Positions 10,057 to 19,161 of a stretch of DNA of 64,000 bases are shown here, one piece after another. The DNA comes from Polystyrenella longa (lineage in GTDB: Bacteria; Planctomycetota; Planctomycetia; Planctomycetales; Planctomycetaceae): the NCBI RefSeq assembly GCF_007750395.1, contig NZ_CP036281.1:3929001-3993000 (forward strand), written 5' to 3'. The translations under genes and the position numbers were made by a program. Each line of letters begins with the position of its first letter. Positions within the stretch are counted from its first letter, which is position 1. The notes under the pieces are model-generated. The model had not been told where the DNA came from, did not search any database, and was given only the letters and a program-made list of their open reading frames with translations.

Positions 10057-11319
10057 TTGTTGGAATCCACGAGAAGAACTGACCGGACATACTTGCTACC
10101 ACAGAAGATCCTCACGCTGGGTACGATTTTCACATTGTCTACGATCTTCACGTTGGTATTGCCTGGCTGTCGACGGGAAGAAGAGGCCACACCCGAAGTC
10201 GAAGTTCAACCCGACTGGCGAAAGGAAAAAGCACAGCCCAGAGAATTGCGCAATCAGGGAGACGCTGACGAACCTGAAGTAAAGGCCGTCAAGAAAAAAA
10301 CGAAGCCGGTCTCGGTGGCTCCCAAGAAACCGCGTACCATCATTAGTCCAATCGATCAGTTCGAAATCGTGAACGTACCTTCTCACGCGGTGAGCCTGAT
10401 GAAAGAGGAGGGGCAACTTGCCAATCGGGACAGTTTCGTTGTCCTGTCGAAACCCGCAGAGGATGTTGATGCAAAATTCCATCGCATCCAACCGCCCAAG
10501 GCCACTCCCGGTCCTGACAAAGACCAAAGTTTAAAACTTCCCTCCGGTTTCGTTGAGATTGATGAGTCAGGCTACAGTCAAACGGGGTGGCCATTACGTA
10601 TTCGCTGTCTGGCGGACAATGCTGAAATGGCTTTTGAACCGGGAGGGGTCGCGACGATCGGAACAAACGATGGTCCCATAGAGGCGCAACCCCCGATTAA
10701 GGTATCCATCGATCCATTTTATATTGATGTCACCGAAGTCACTGTCGAACAGTATGATCGATTTCGAGAGTATCGTCAGAATGAAGGAGTCCGAATCAAG
10801 GAAGCCCCGAATGGTGCTGATGATCCTCAGCGGCCTGTACTCGGACTCAGCTATAACCAGGCACGGGTTTATTGTCTGTGGGCGGGTAAATTGCTTCCCA
10901 ATGAAGCCCAGTGGGAATACGCTGCCCGCGGAAATTCAGGATCACGATACCCATGGCGACAAGGAAATCCGATCTGGCAGCACTTACAGAAGGGATCTCG
11001 AATTCACATCGTTGCTACAGACAGATTCGACCGGACTCCCGAAGGAGTCTTTGACCTCGCGGGCAATGCATTGGAATGGTGTAATGACTGGTACTACCCC
11101 GACACTTACAAACTGGCTGCAGAGAAGTTGGGACAACCAATCAAAGATTTTGCCGGCCCGGGACGCCCCGGAGATGGAAATCAACGCGTAGTAAAAGGAA
11201 GAATTGAGAAAGTCCGAAGTGACTGGTCGGCTTGGAATCGCCAGGGGATCTCTCAAACAGATTCCAATGAGCGAATCGGATTTCGAGGCGTTCTCTCGCT
11301 CTCACCTACGGATCAATAA
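10057..11319 (+). CDS. FGE-sulfatase-fold (SUMF1-like) lipoprotein, probably non-catalytic
   Basis: A 420-residue exported protein: a basic N-terminus, a hydrophobic stretch and a lipobox-like LPGC near residue 36 predict a lipoprotein. A charged Lys/Glu-rich linker follows to about residue 95. The C-terminal half has the formylglycine-generating-enzyme fold: FYIDVTEVTVEQYDRF, YCLWAGKLLPNEAQWEYAARG and FDLAGNALEWCNDWY, ending in GFRGV. The usual RGGSW segment is replaced and no active-site cysteine pair is visible after EWC, so formylglycine synthesis is unlikely; a binding role is more plausible. The start is TTG with AGGAAG just before it, the only start that keeps the signal peptide intact. 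The start is moderately certain, the fold highly so. Confidence 0.82.
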   Translation: MLESTRRTDRTYLLPQKILTLGTIFTLSTIFTLVLPGCRREEEATPEVEVQPDWRKEKAQPRELRNQGDADEPEVKAVKKKTKPVSVAPKKPRTIISPIDQFEIVNVPSHAVSLMKEEGQLANRDSFVVLSKPAEDVDAKFHRIQPPKATPGPDKDQSLKLPSGFVEIDESGYSQTGWPLRIRCLADNAEMAFEPGGVATIGTNDGPIEAQPPIKVSIDPFYIDVTEVTVEQYDRFREYRQNEGVRIKEAPNGADDPQRPVLGLSYNQARVYCLWAGKLLPNEAQWEYAARGNSGSRYPWRQGNPIWQHLQKGSRIHIVATDRFDRTPEGVFDLAGNALEWCNDWYYPDTYKLAAEKLGQPIKDFAGPGRPGDGNQRVVKGRIEKVRSDWSAWNRQGISQTDSNERIGFRGVLSLSPTDQ

Positions 11320-11372
11320 TCCATCTATACGGTCGATCCCAACAACACACGAAGATGCACGTTGAAGACGCT

Positions 11373-12758
11373 TTACGTGTTGTTATCCCTCTGCCGAAAC
11401 GGGGCGTAAGAAACAGCGCCCGTTTGGGAGGGTATCGGCGGAACGGCAGGTTTGCGTTGAAAACTGTTCCGGCCCGTTTTGCGTTTTACCGTTTCTGAAT
11501 CCTGTTCATATCCCGGTGGATTCTGATGATGTAGGTGTGGTCGAAAGACGACCAACAGAAGCAGAGGAAGATACCACAAAACGTAAATTCCTCCCTGTTG
11601 CGGATACCAGAACTGAGTTCCCACGATCAAAGCTGTCGAATTGGCGATCAAGTGCTCCAATTTCTTCTCAAGCGGCCAGATCGTCAATGATGCGACAATC
11701 ACCAAGTAAACGGCTATTACTGGTATTCGATAAGCCGATTCGAAGGTCGACCAGAAACCGTCGCTATCTTGAGGATTGAACGACAAGCTACTCCAACTGA
11801 TGGCCGAAACGGTCTGCCTGAAGAACGAGGTCGAATCGGTGGAGACGAGCAGCAGACTCATCAATACCAAGGTTAATACGGTAATCCAACCTCCCAGGAA
11901 TTGCCGAGCTCCCTTGCGACCGTAAAAAGTGGCCCACAGCGGGACGAGGAAAATCGGAAAGAATACCATTCCACAAGCGAATCCGATCATTCCTCCCGAG
12001 ACAGCAGGACGGCGATATAAGGCAACTGCCCACAAAATCAACGCTGCTGGAATCACTTGGTTTATTTCACCCACATGGATTGCCGTGCAGGGTAACAGCA
12101 GATAAAGCACGGCCATTGCGATTCCAAGATGCAAATCGCAAAAGCGGCGATAGCCAATATAAATCAATCCCGCGATAATGGCCAAATGGGCACAGATCAC
12201 CAAAATTCGCGCTGTCAGTTCTATTTGTTCTTCAGGAGTTACAGGATGGTCTGCACCCGACTTGGCGACCGCTCCTGAAATGACTCCGACGGGAGCGGCG
12301 ATAATGGCTGTAGCGGGACCTGTGTCCACTTGCTGCTGTGAATCAGAGTTATCCGAGCGATGAAGCAACTGTTGTCCACGACGGACGGATTCTAATGTCG
12401 GTTCTGATGGAGAAAAAGTGACGACAATGGCCATCAGAAAAGTAAACGTCGCTGACCCCAGCCAGATCAAACCAGCGGTGTTCATGTTTTGTGGAAAAAG
12501 CGGGCGCCGTGTGAAATACTGGTCGGCGATCAATCTCAAAAAGATCAAACCGGTCGCCGTAAACAACCAGGGATAGGCTACAGCAGTTTCGTACCTTACC
12601 AGAAGCAAAGCAGGAGACAGGACCAGTAACAGCGAGAGGTCCAGATTGCGAAGCGACCACACCCGCGTGAAACGGAAATAGACCGCCACGATCAGAAGAA
12701 AAGAAAGATAGGACCAGGTTGTGGAGTCAACCGTATAGCCAGGTAATACTCCATCCAT
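11373..12758 (-). CDS. Polytopic membrane protein of unknown function
   Basis: 461 residues with about ten to twelve predicted membrane helices, for example YLSFLLIVAVYFRF near the start, then WLFTATGLIFLRLI and MAVLYLLLPCTAIHV. The last 40-50 residues are polar and proline-rich, presumably cytoplasmic. The spacing of helices and a long loop near residues 140-190 recall GT-C glycosyltransferase or DUF2029-type mannosyltransferase scaffolds, but I see no decisive acidic motif. It ends 53 bp from the convergent FGE-like gene. Membrane location is clear; function is not. Confidence 0.7.
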   Translation of the reverse strand: MDGVLPGYTVDSTTWSYLSFLLIVAVYFRFTRVWSLRNLDLSLLLVLSPALLLVRYETAVAYPWLFTATGLIFLRLIADQYFTRRPLFPQNMNTAGLIWLGSATFTFLMAIVVTFSPSEPTLESVRRGQQLLHRSDNSDSQQQVDTGPATAIIAAPVGVISGAVAKSGADHPVTPEEQIELTARILVICAHLAIIAGLIYIGYRRFCDLHLGIAMAVLYLLLPCTAIHVGEINQVIPAALILWAVALYRRPAVSGGMIGFACGMVFFPIFLVPLWATFYGRKGARQFLGGWITVLTLVLMSLLLVSTDSTSFFRQTVSAISWSSLSFNPQDSDGFWSTFESAYRIPVIAVYLVIVASLTIWPLEKKLEHLIANSTALIVGTQFWYPQQGGIYVLWYLPLLLLVVFRPHLHHQNPPGYEQDSETVKRKTGRNSFQRKPAVPPIPSQTGAVSYAPFRQRDNNT

Positions 12759-13222
12759 ATCAATGCATATCCCTTATCGGAACAGCGGAAATGATCCTGC
12801 GGTCAAATCGGCCATACGAAATTACGAATCAGATCGACAATCGTGACGAGACTCGTTCAGTTCGATTTCCGGAATAGCTTGCCCGCAACAGGTTCACGGT
12901 AGGTCACATCGTCTCAGGCTTTAGTTCAGTCGAAACATTCTTATGACCGCCCCCGAAGAGCCCTACCCTGGATAAGGGTACTGGCGTCGAAACTAACCGC
13001 AAAAATCCGTTCTCCTAAAGACCCCCTTTGGTCAAAACTGATTGTGACCAGTTTCATGGAAAACAACAAGGAACGTCGCCCTTGTTTGTATTTCATACGA
13101 TGGGGTTCTTCCCAACGGAACATTACTCATTTTGACGGCTCGAAAGACTCTTTCCCAATTCTTTTTCGGTAAAACAAATAGAAGCGAATTCAGCCTGGAT
13201 TTACTTCTTGCAATCCATCATT
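12759..13222. other. Intergenic, no gene recognised
   Basis: About 460 bp upstream of the polytopic membrane gene and downstream of the DUF4159 gene, both on the minus strand. It holds a small hairpin (TACCCT at 12964-12969, AGGGTA at 12975-12980) but no T-tract, and no convincing reading frame. It probably carries the promoter of the membrane-protein gene. Confidence 0.5.
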
Positions 13223-15649
13223 TTACTCCGCGTTCTCCTGGAAGGTGAATCCCTGCATCAGTGCGTACAGCAAAATGTTCACACCAATGCGGGCAGCATC
13301 TTCAGGAATATAACCGGAGCACGAGATGGAAGATTGTTTTTGAAGCGCGCAGCTAATGTCGTATTTACTGTAAATGATCGGAAAACGACCATTGAATTCC
13401 AGCGATTCCAGAAAGGGTTCTCCGATGACCACATCAGAAGTATCGATGCCCGCATTCTTTCCAGCGGGAGGTTGACGTCGACGAACTTGATCGAGGTCAT
13501 GCCCAACCTGAGAAGTAAAGAGTGGATGCGACGCGGGAATGCGCTGTAGCTCCTTCTCAGGATAGAGTTGCTTCACCAGTTTACGAAAGCTCTCATCGAA
13601 CTGCTTACTTCCGCAACAAGCGTCTGCGAATAAGCATCCTCCGTTATCGAGATACCTGCGTAAGCGGGTAATTTCGGAAGAAGAAAGTTCAAAAGGACTT
13701 CGACCATGCGTGTAGACGATTGGATAACGTTCGAGTTCCTCAGCCTGAGGAGAGAGGGCGGGTGATTCAGTTTTAGCCGTCAGTCCTGCCGCTTCATTCA
13801 ACGCTAAAAGGAGATTGTGGAGAGCCAAGGGGGCCGTATCCCAATTGCCTCCATGTTTCAACTGAGCGACTTGCAACAAACCACGTTCAATCTTCGTCTC
13901 GTTGGCGGCGGTATCAATTGCAATCGGATCAAGCTGCTTCTTAGGTGGTTCCCGGCCAGTTGCGTAAGCCGCGACATTTGCACCGATATAAGTCGCACGC
14001 GTCACCATGGTGGTCACTTTGGGAGTTCTACCTTTAGGTGGGTTACGAGCCCAAAGTTCCCACAGGCAACCGAGATCGTCCGGACAATAAAGAATAGTCG
14101 TCCGACAACCATAGTCGACCCCCTGTAAATCGACCGTTTCCGGATGGAGCAGAAACTCGCTGCGGTAGACCGGATGATCAGCGGCCAGAGGCTCTAACTT
14201 CAGACCTTCTTCCTCGTATATCTTCGCGATCAATTCCTTGAACGAGGTTTTAAAAGCATCCGAATCACAACTGGGAGTCGCAAAGATGATCCCCCCCTGA
14301 TCGAGGTACCTTCGAAGCAATTTGACATGCGTCTCAGGAAAGTTGAGCGGCTCGTCGCCACTGATATACAATATGGGAGCCTGTAACAAATCGTCGACGC
14401 TATTGTTTGATACAGCCTTATTGATATCGACAACCTGCCAGCTCATCAATTTGGGCCATTTTTCGAGCCCGGTAATCCAGTCGGTCAACCGGTGAATATC
14501 GCGATCATGTCGTTTCCAGGTGTCCGACATCATTTCATTCGGTTTAACAGGATCCGGCCTACCGTATTTGAGTTTGTTAAACAGGACAGGTGAGAGCCCC
14601 TTGGACAGAAAGAGCAGACAAAAGCTGGTATTCAGCACGGGATTGAGATAATCCTGTCTTGGAAACCAACTACCGTCCTGCTTTGACTGCCGCGCGACCA
14701 GAAAACGGGCTCCCTCACGATACCAGTCATGTTCTCCAAAGAAACGTATCCCACTCAGGCGGCCCGCGCGTTCAAGACCGTAGAGATAATAAAACAGGAA
14801 ATACCCAGAGTTCGCCGGGTTAGCCTCTACCGAGAAATGGCGAGCCATCCATTCGACACCCCGTTCCAGTGTGTCTTCCTCTTCTTCGTTTCCACAACAA
14901 TCCGGGGTTCCGTCTGGTTTAAGTTTGTCTTCGTCTGCAATCATCGATTTACTAATGACGTAAGAAGAAATTCCCGCAACCGTCATGCTGCCGTAGCCAG
15001 TTCGTCCACCTCCAAGACCATTCCGACCACGATACCCCCAGCTACCATCTCGAAACTGAGTCTCTCGAAAATGCGTCTTTGTTTTCTCCCACGTTTCCGG
15101 ATCTACGCGTGCGCCAGCATGCACAGCATCACGCAAAGCGAGCACGGCGAATTGAGTATTGCTGTTATCGGCGTAATTACCAGGACTAAGATCGTACCCC
15201 CACTCACCCGAGTTGGTCTGACCGGCTTCAATTTCCGAAGCCAGCAGTTGCATGCGAGTCAGGTCTTTTTCTGGCTGTTTGGCAGCGGCCAGGGCCATGA
15301 GTTTTAAAGAAACAGTATAGGTCGACCGTCCATTAGAGGCATTGCGGATCCACTCTAATCCTTTTTTCACATGGGGTTCACTCGGTTCTAACCCGCAGTT
15401 AAGCAATGCTAGTACAACGAGAGAAGATGTGCCGATGTTTGCATCATCATGAGAAACCGCCATTGCTGCGGAACCCCACGAACCGTCGCCGTTTTGTTTG
15501 CTGAACAGAAACTGTGTCCCCTGACGAATGGAACTGAGCACTTCCGCCTGGGTTAACTCTGCTGATAAAGGACCTGTCGCCAGAAAACAAATACTGATCG
15601 ACATCGCCAGCAGGATGGTCCGGCTTATTGAGATGTAAGTTTGGAACAT
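13223..15649 (-). CDS. Secreted terpenoid-cyclase-repeat protein with two DUF4159-like domains
   Basis: An 808-residue exported protein with a signal peptide ending near LSAELTQAE. Residues of about 35-360 are repeats of the prenyltransferase/squalene-cyclase alpha-toroid: KQNGDGSWGSAA, FRDGSWGYRG and KQDGSWFPRQ recur between helix pairs. The C-terminal half contains two DUF4159-like modules of similar layout: ILYISGDEPLNF / LRRYLDQGGIIFATPSCDSD, and IVYTHGRSPFEL / LRRYLDNGGCLFADACCGSK. The pairing looks like an internal duplication. In other planctomycetes such proteins sit near MoxR-DUF58-vWA loci; here the DUF58 gene is 9 kb away. No catalytic role is established; a periplasmic binding or scaffolding function is inference. 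Confidence 0.85.
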   Translation of the reverse strand: MFQTYISISRTILLAMSISICFLATGPLSAELTQAEVLSSIRQGTQFLFSKQNGDGSWGSAAMAVSHDDANIGTSSLVVLALLNCGLEPSEPHVKKGLEWIRNASNGRSTYTVSLKLMALAAAKQPEKDLTRMQLLASEIEAGQTNSGEWGYDLSPGNYADNSNTQFAVLALRDAVHAGARVDPETWEKTKTHFRETQFRDGSWGYRGRNGLGGGRTGYGSMTVAGISSYVISKSMIADEDKLKPDGTPDCCGNEEEEDTLERGVEWMARHFSVEANPANSGYFLFYYLYGLERAGRLSGIRFFGEHDWYREGARFLVARQSKQDGSWFPRQDYLNPVLNTSFCLLFLSKGLSPVLFNKLKYGRPDPVKPNEMMSDTWKRHDRDIHRLTDWITGLEKWPKLMSWQVVDINKAVSNNSVDDLLQAPILYISGDEPLNFPETHVKLLRRYLDQGGIIFATPSCDSDAFKTSFKELIAKIYEEEGLKLEPLAADHPVYRSEFLLHPETVDLQGVDYGCRTTILYCPDDLGCLWELWARNPPKGRTPKVTTMVTRATYIGANVAAYATGREPPKKQLDPIAIDTAANETKIERGLLQVAQLKHGGNWDTAPLALHNLLLALNEAAGLTAKTESPALSPQAEELERYPIVYTHGRSPFELSSSEITRLRRYLDNGGCLFADACCGSKQFDESFRKLVKQLYPEKELQRIPASHPLFTSQVGHDLDQVRRRQPPAGKNAGIDTSDVVIGEPFLESLEFNGRFPIIYSKYDISCALQKQSSISCSGYIPEDAARIGVNILLYALMQGFTFQENAE

Positions 15650-16004
15650 ACTGGTACCGCCTGATGAGGTCTAAATGAAAGACTAACGGGTGAAGTTTAC
15701 CAGAAGTCAAATTGACTTATTGAAAAGGCATCGACTCGAAGCTCGTGAAAGACAACTAATATTGCGACCATGGGATAGCGTGTTACCGGCCTCTTCTTAA
15801 ACAGAAATCTATAGTCGCGTCTGACTATTGTAGCACCATCTACATCCTGTTGGAATTTCAACATTCATTATCTGAGCGAATCTGAAAACCAGCAATCGAT
15901 CGAATCGATCAGGCGAAAGAGGGTGGTCGCAACCCGGAAAGGTCCTGGCTGAGAGACTGTTTAGGCAAGCGTACGTTAGCCACGACCAGATTTGAGGATC
16001 GTCA
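15650..16004. other. Intergenic, no gene recognised
   Basis: 355 bp between two minus-strand genes. It is AT-rich and presumably holds the promoter of the DUF4159 gene. A short dyad at 15901-15910 region (ATCGATCGAATCGAT-like, about 15893-15908) is the only structure noticed. No small gene is supported. Confidence 0.45.
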
Positions 16005-17129
16005 TTAGTCGATGAACACGTTTAGAAAGGTGATTTGGTCCGACATGGGAGTGACAGTTACTTCTTGACAACAGGCAGGAATCAGCCATGTCTGTCCAGG
16101 TTCGATCTTCTCTTTGAAATCAGTACTCTCGAGTGATCCCGTTCCGTTCAGAGCAACGAGTACACGGAATCGGTTGGACTGGGTAAACGCGACAGGGATT
16201 CGCGTCTGGTGCCGGTGAATCGCGTAGTGGGGACAATCGATAATGGTTTCTTCGGTATGCTCGCCGGATTGGACGACTATTGGATCCAGCGGCATTACTG
16301 GGCCCTGATCAAAGTTCGTACAGATCAGCCCCTCTTCGACATGCAGTTCCCGAGCTTCCTTCCCCTCTTCTTCACGATCCCAGTCATGAAAACGAAACGA
16401 AAGATCGCTGGACTGCTGGACTTCTGCGAGCAGAATAGAGCCTCGAACTGCGTGTACGGTTCCAGCAGGAAGATGAACGGCGTCACCCGCGTTGACCCGA
16501 AACGAATGGAGGCAATCGATAACATTGCCAGTCTCCAATGCGGCTTCAAACTCTTCGCGTTTTACACCCGCTTTTAATCCAGCATAAAGTAGACTATCAG
16601 GTTCACATTCCAGAACGACCCAAGTTTCGGTCTTTCCATTCCCGCCCGTCAGTAGAAGAGCAAGATGATCGTCCGGATGAACCTGTACGGAAAGTTTGTC
16701 GTGAATATCAAGAAACTTAATTAGCAGCGGGAAGGTGGCATACGGAGAGTTTGTCCCCAGTAGTTGTTCTTTATAGCTAGTCCGCAGGTCGGCAATCGTC
16801 CATCCAGCATGAGGTCCACAGGCGACTTCACTGCGAGCATCGGGAAGATCGGAGATCTCCCAGCTCTCTGCGTAGTCTGTATGCGAGTCGACCGGTTTGC
16901 CTAATCGCTCTCCGAGTCGCGTTCCGCCCCAGCAAATTCGCTTCAATAACGGATTGAACAGTAACGGCTGCAAAGGAGGATGTTTCTCCGTAAGCTGTAA
17001 CGGCGCAACTTGCTTGCTGTATTGAGAGTCAGACGAGTTTTGTTCGAAAAACGGCATTTGAGATATTTTCGTGTTCCGGCAGATTCGATCCCGGACTATC
17101 AAACCGGAGATGTTCAGACTATCCGGCAA
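16005..17129 (-). CDS. manA: Class I mannose-6-phosphate isomerase
   Basis: Interconverts mannose-6-phosphate and fructose-6-phosphate, feeding GDP-mannose for polysaccharides. The cupin core shows the zinc ligands of the type I family: VQVHPDDHLA (Gln and His) and HLPAGTVHAV (His), with LKRICWGGTRL at the substrate-entry strand. The protein is 374 residues; the first 55 or so precede the usual family start, so translation might begin at an internal ATG such as the one giving MPFFEQNSS. The gene is monocistronic on the minus strand. It may supply precursors to the polysaccharide locus 18 kb away; that link is inference. Confidence 0.9.
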   Translation of the reverse strand: MPDSLNISGLIVRDRICRNTKISQMPFFEQNSSDSQYSKQVAPLQLTEKHPPLQPLLFNPLLKRICWGGTRLGERLGKPVDSHTDYAESWEISDLPDARSEVACGPHAGWTIADLRTSYKEQLLGTNSPYATFPLLIKFLDIHDKLSVQVHPDDHLALLLTGGNGKTETWVVLECEPDSLLYAGLKAGVKREEFEAALETGNVIDCLHSFRVNAGDAVHLPAGTVHAVRGSILLAEVQQSSDLSFRFHDWDREEEGKEARELHVEEGLICTNFDQGPVMPLDPIVVQSGEHTEETIIDCPHYAIHRHQTRIPVAFTQSNRFRVLVALNGTGSLESTDFKEKIEPGQTWLIPACCQEVTVTPMSDQITFLNVFID

Positions 17130-17644
17130 TTGGTGATGACTTTATTGTTTCGATTGGGCAGGCATTAAAAATAAATGTTTAAACGAAAAACATAACCACT
17201 TCACTCATTTTTTACAAACCGCCTCTGTGTCAGAATCGCGGTTGTTACAGGGGAATGCCCGGTTATTTCCCCTGTTTTATTTTATGTGCCAATTGGGTCT
17301 CTCAGTAGAGGCCTTTTTCACGAACATCTGAGATCAATGCGAAGTCGTCAAAAACTCTCAGATTGTGCTTGCCATTTCTGATGCAGAATTTTATATTTCG
17401 TTCGCAATGAAAAATATTGGCTCTTCGAGCCGATCAGATCAAATCCCCTCAGGAAACACCCATATTTGACAACGTAACCTACGTTTCTTACTGATTCTTG
17501 GTGTCTCTCCTAAACTCTTGTGAAGGAGTGTTTACACACTCTTTCCGTGCTTCCAATTTCCAGTTTTCTCCTCTCGTAAACTATCTGGTTCAGGATTTTT
17601 CTGTTTTAACATGGAAAAGTCTTCCCTCTGCTGTGGAGCCATTC
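17130..17644. other. Intergenic, no gene recognised
   Basis: About 515 bp between the divergent manA and small CsrA-like genes. It is AT-rich (runs of A and T near 17160-17220), consistent with promoters in both directions. A frame open from 17498 leads into the small gene, but its codons before 17645 do not resemble any protein. Confidence 0.45.
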
Positions 17645-17836
17645 ATGACGAAAATGGAGTTCGAATTGACTGTTGGCGATGTCATCGAATGTGGTGATGT
17701 TGAGCTGATGGTTGTTGACGTCGATAACGACGGAGTTCACTTCAAAATCAAATCCGGTACAGAGTCTGATTACTTGCCTACAGGCTTCTCCGGTACTACT
17801 ACATTTTCCTCACACCTACAGGAAATCCCCCGCTAA
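17645..17836 (+). CDS. Small CsrA-like beta-strand protein (63 aa)
   Basis: The frame is open from 17498, but the ATG at 17645 is preceded by GTGGAG at the right distance and begins the part that looks protein-like: MTKMEFELTVGDVIECGDVE. The run GD-x-I-x-x-GD-V and the following alternating strand pattern (VELMVVDVDNDGVHFKIKSG) line up with CsrA (GESIVIADNVHISIIKVHGN, see 58608), with one gap. The arginines that CsrA uses for RNA contact are not conserved. It may be a divergent CsrA-fold protein or an unrelated small beta protein. Neighbours give no clue. Being coding is likely; the family is inference. Confidence 0.6.
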   Translation: MTKMEFELTVGDVIECGDVELMVVDVDNDGVHFKIKSGTESDYLPTGFSGTTTFSSHLQEIPR

Positions 17837-18394
17837 ACGAGAAATTGCTTCATTCTCCCAAGTTGCTGTTCCGACCAAATACGCTTGCATGGACACTCTT
17901 CCCGTCGATAGTGCCCTGTCGAGAATAGTACCCTGAGGAGTCCCCGTCCTGAAAACCTGACCCTCAATCCTGCCAACTGATCTCAAGTTGCTCACGGGCC
18001 AATTGAGGCGTTCAGCGGCAAGACAGCGAGAGACTCCGCAGAACTCCTGCCTGCTCCATCCGCCTCGCGTCAGTCTCCCTTCGCTCTGACGCACTCCGCA
18101 CTGGCCCGCTCATAACGAATTCGGCACGCTGGTTCACTTCTTCCTCATCCGTAGTTGGCAATCTAGAGCGCATTCCAGAAAACCGTAGCGTGTTCTGGCG
18201 GCGTAGCCTGCTGTATTTAAGGGTTTTTCGGGAACGATAGCCGCCACTCTTATCCTGGACAGGATCTAATTGGTTACAAAAGGCGAAAGCAGACTCAATG
18301 AGTAATCGTCCGATCTGGCGACGCCTCCGGCTTATTGTTTAAGCAAGTTATTCGATACACGGCTTGGTGCCAGCAAGATTCACAGCCACGAGAG
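17837..18394. other. Intergenic region with one MITE-like repeat copy
   Basis: 560 bp with no supported gene. It contains the first copy of the 106-bp repeat (18164-18269). The rest, 17840-18160, is C/T-rich with no long open frame and no structure I recognise. Confidence 0.6.
18164..18269 (+). repeat. 106-bp MITE-like dispersed repeat, copy 1
   Basis: Identical to the copy at 26480-26585 at 100 of 106 positions, same orientation. The ends form imperfect inverted repeats: TAGA...TCCAG...ATAA at the left and the complement of the same blocks at the right, and TA is present at each boundary. The centre carries a GGCGGC / GCCGCC stem about 50 bases apart. No coding capacity. It is consistent with a non-autonomous element moved by an IS630/Tc1-mariner-type transposase (TA target); no such transposase is in the window. 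Confidence 0.85.
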
Positions 18395-18781
18395 CTACTC
18401 AGTGTACTGTGATTGCAGATACTCGACGGCATCCAGGAGATCAGGAAACTGTTTCCACAGTTGGTCCAGGTTTGAGATCCGAATGACCTCTTCGCAATGC
18501 TCTTGCAGAGAACAGAGCACTAACTCGCCTTCCCTTTTACGCAACTGATGCCAGACCCGAAACAGGATCTCCAGAAAGGAAGAACCGAAATAGGTGACGC
18601 CGCTAAGATCGATCACCAGTAAGGGAGGTTCCATATTTCGGGCGAGATCAATCAACTGTGTACTCATCTCGTAAATATGGAGTTCGTCCAGAGAACGAAA
18701 TCGTTCTTTGACCGATAGAATGGTAATATCGTCCTGGTGGGAGACATTGAAAGCTGTAGCTTGTGGATCGTTCATTACCAT
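18395..18781 (-). CDS. STAS-domain protein (anti-sigma factor antagonist-like)
   Basis: STAS proteins bind switch kinases or anti-sigma factors and are toggled by phosphorylation of a conserved Ser or Thr. The 128-residue protein has the full fold: strand ITILSVKERF, then LLVIDLSGVTYFGSSFLEIL, where the SS pair marks the phosphorylation site at the start of helix 2. Planctomycetes frequently encode orphan STAS proteins; no kinase, phosphatase or sigma factor is adjacent here. The closest signalling genes in the window are 12 kb away. The family is secure; the partner is unknown. Confidence 0.88.
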   Translation of the reverse strand: MVMNDPQATAFNVSHQDDITILSVKERFRSLDELHIYEMSTQLIDLARNMEPPLLVIDLSGVTYFGSSFLEILFRVWHQLRKREGELVLCSLQEHCEEVIRISNLDQLWKQFPDLLDAVEYLQSQYTE

Positions 18782-19161
18782 TCACCTACCAACAAAGAAA
18801 TCCCCCATTGCCTCAGCAACAGTGAACTTCATCAAGATGGAGTCAGGAGGAATTATAAATCACCTGTTTGCAGGGAGCGATATACGTTCCAAAACAGACC
18901 GCAAGAGGGCCTGGCAAACTGGAATGGCTCCCGTGCCTCTTATGGAGAAGAGGATTGAATAGGAAAGATCCAGTTTATTATCTCAAATCCGCTGTGAAAA
19001 ATCAGCTTAAATTTGAGGACAACAAAGAGATGAGTGAAGCGAGATGTATTCCGTTCTTCTAACATACTTTAGATCGTCTGTCTATAATTTCCACTGCGCT
19101 ATGTGCGAATTTAGATTCGCTCCGACGATGCAGTAGTACGTTACCGAGTCTGGCAGCCAGA
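18782..19161. other. Intergenic, no gene recognised
   Basis: 380 bp between the STAS gene and the end of the protease gene, both on the minus strand. No supported reading frame, terminator or repeat was found. It should contain the STAS promoter. Confidence 0.45.

Noticed and set aside
11341-11384. AACAACAC / GTGTTGTT dyad as a bidirectional terminator between convergent genes
   Set aside because: The right arm lies within the last codons of the membrane-protein gene, the loop is long and no T-tract follows.
12941-13123. 60-residue minus-strand frame in the 12.8-13.2 kb gap
   Set aside because: Composition is not protein-like, no ribosome-binding site, and it contains a hairpin.
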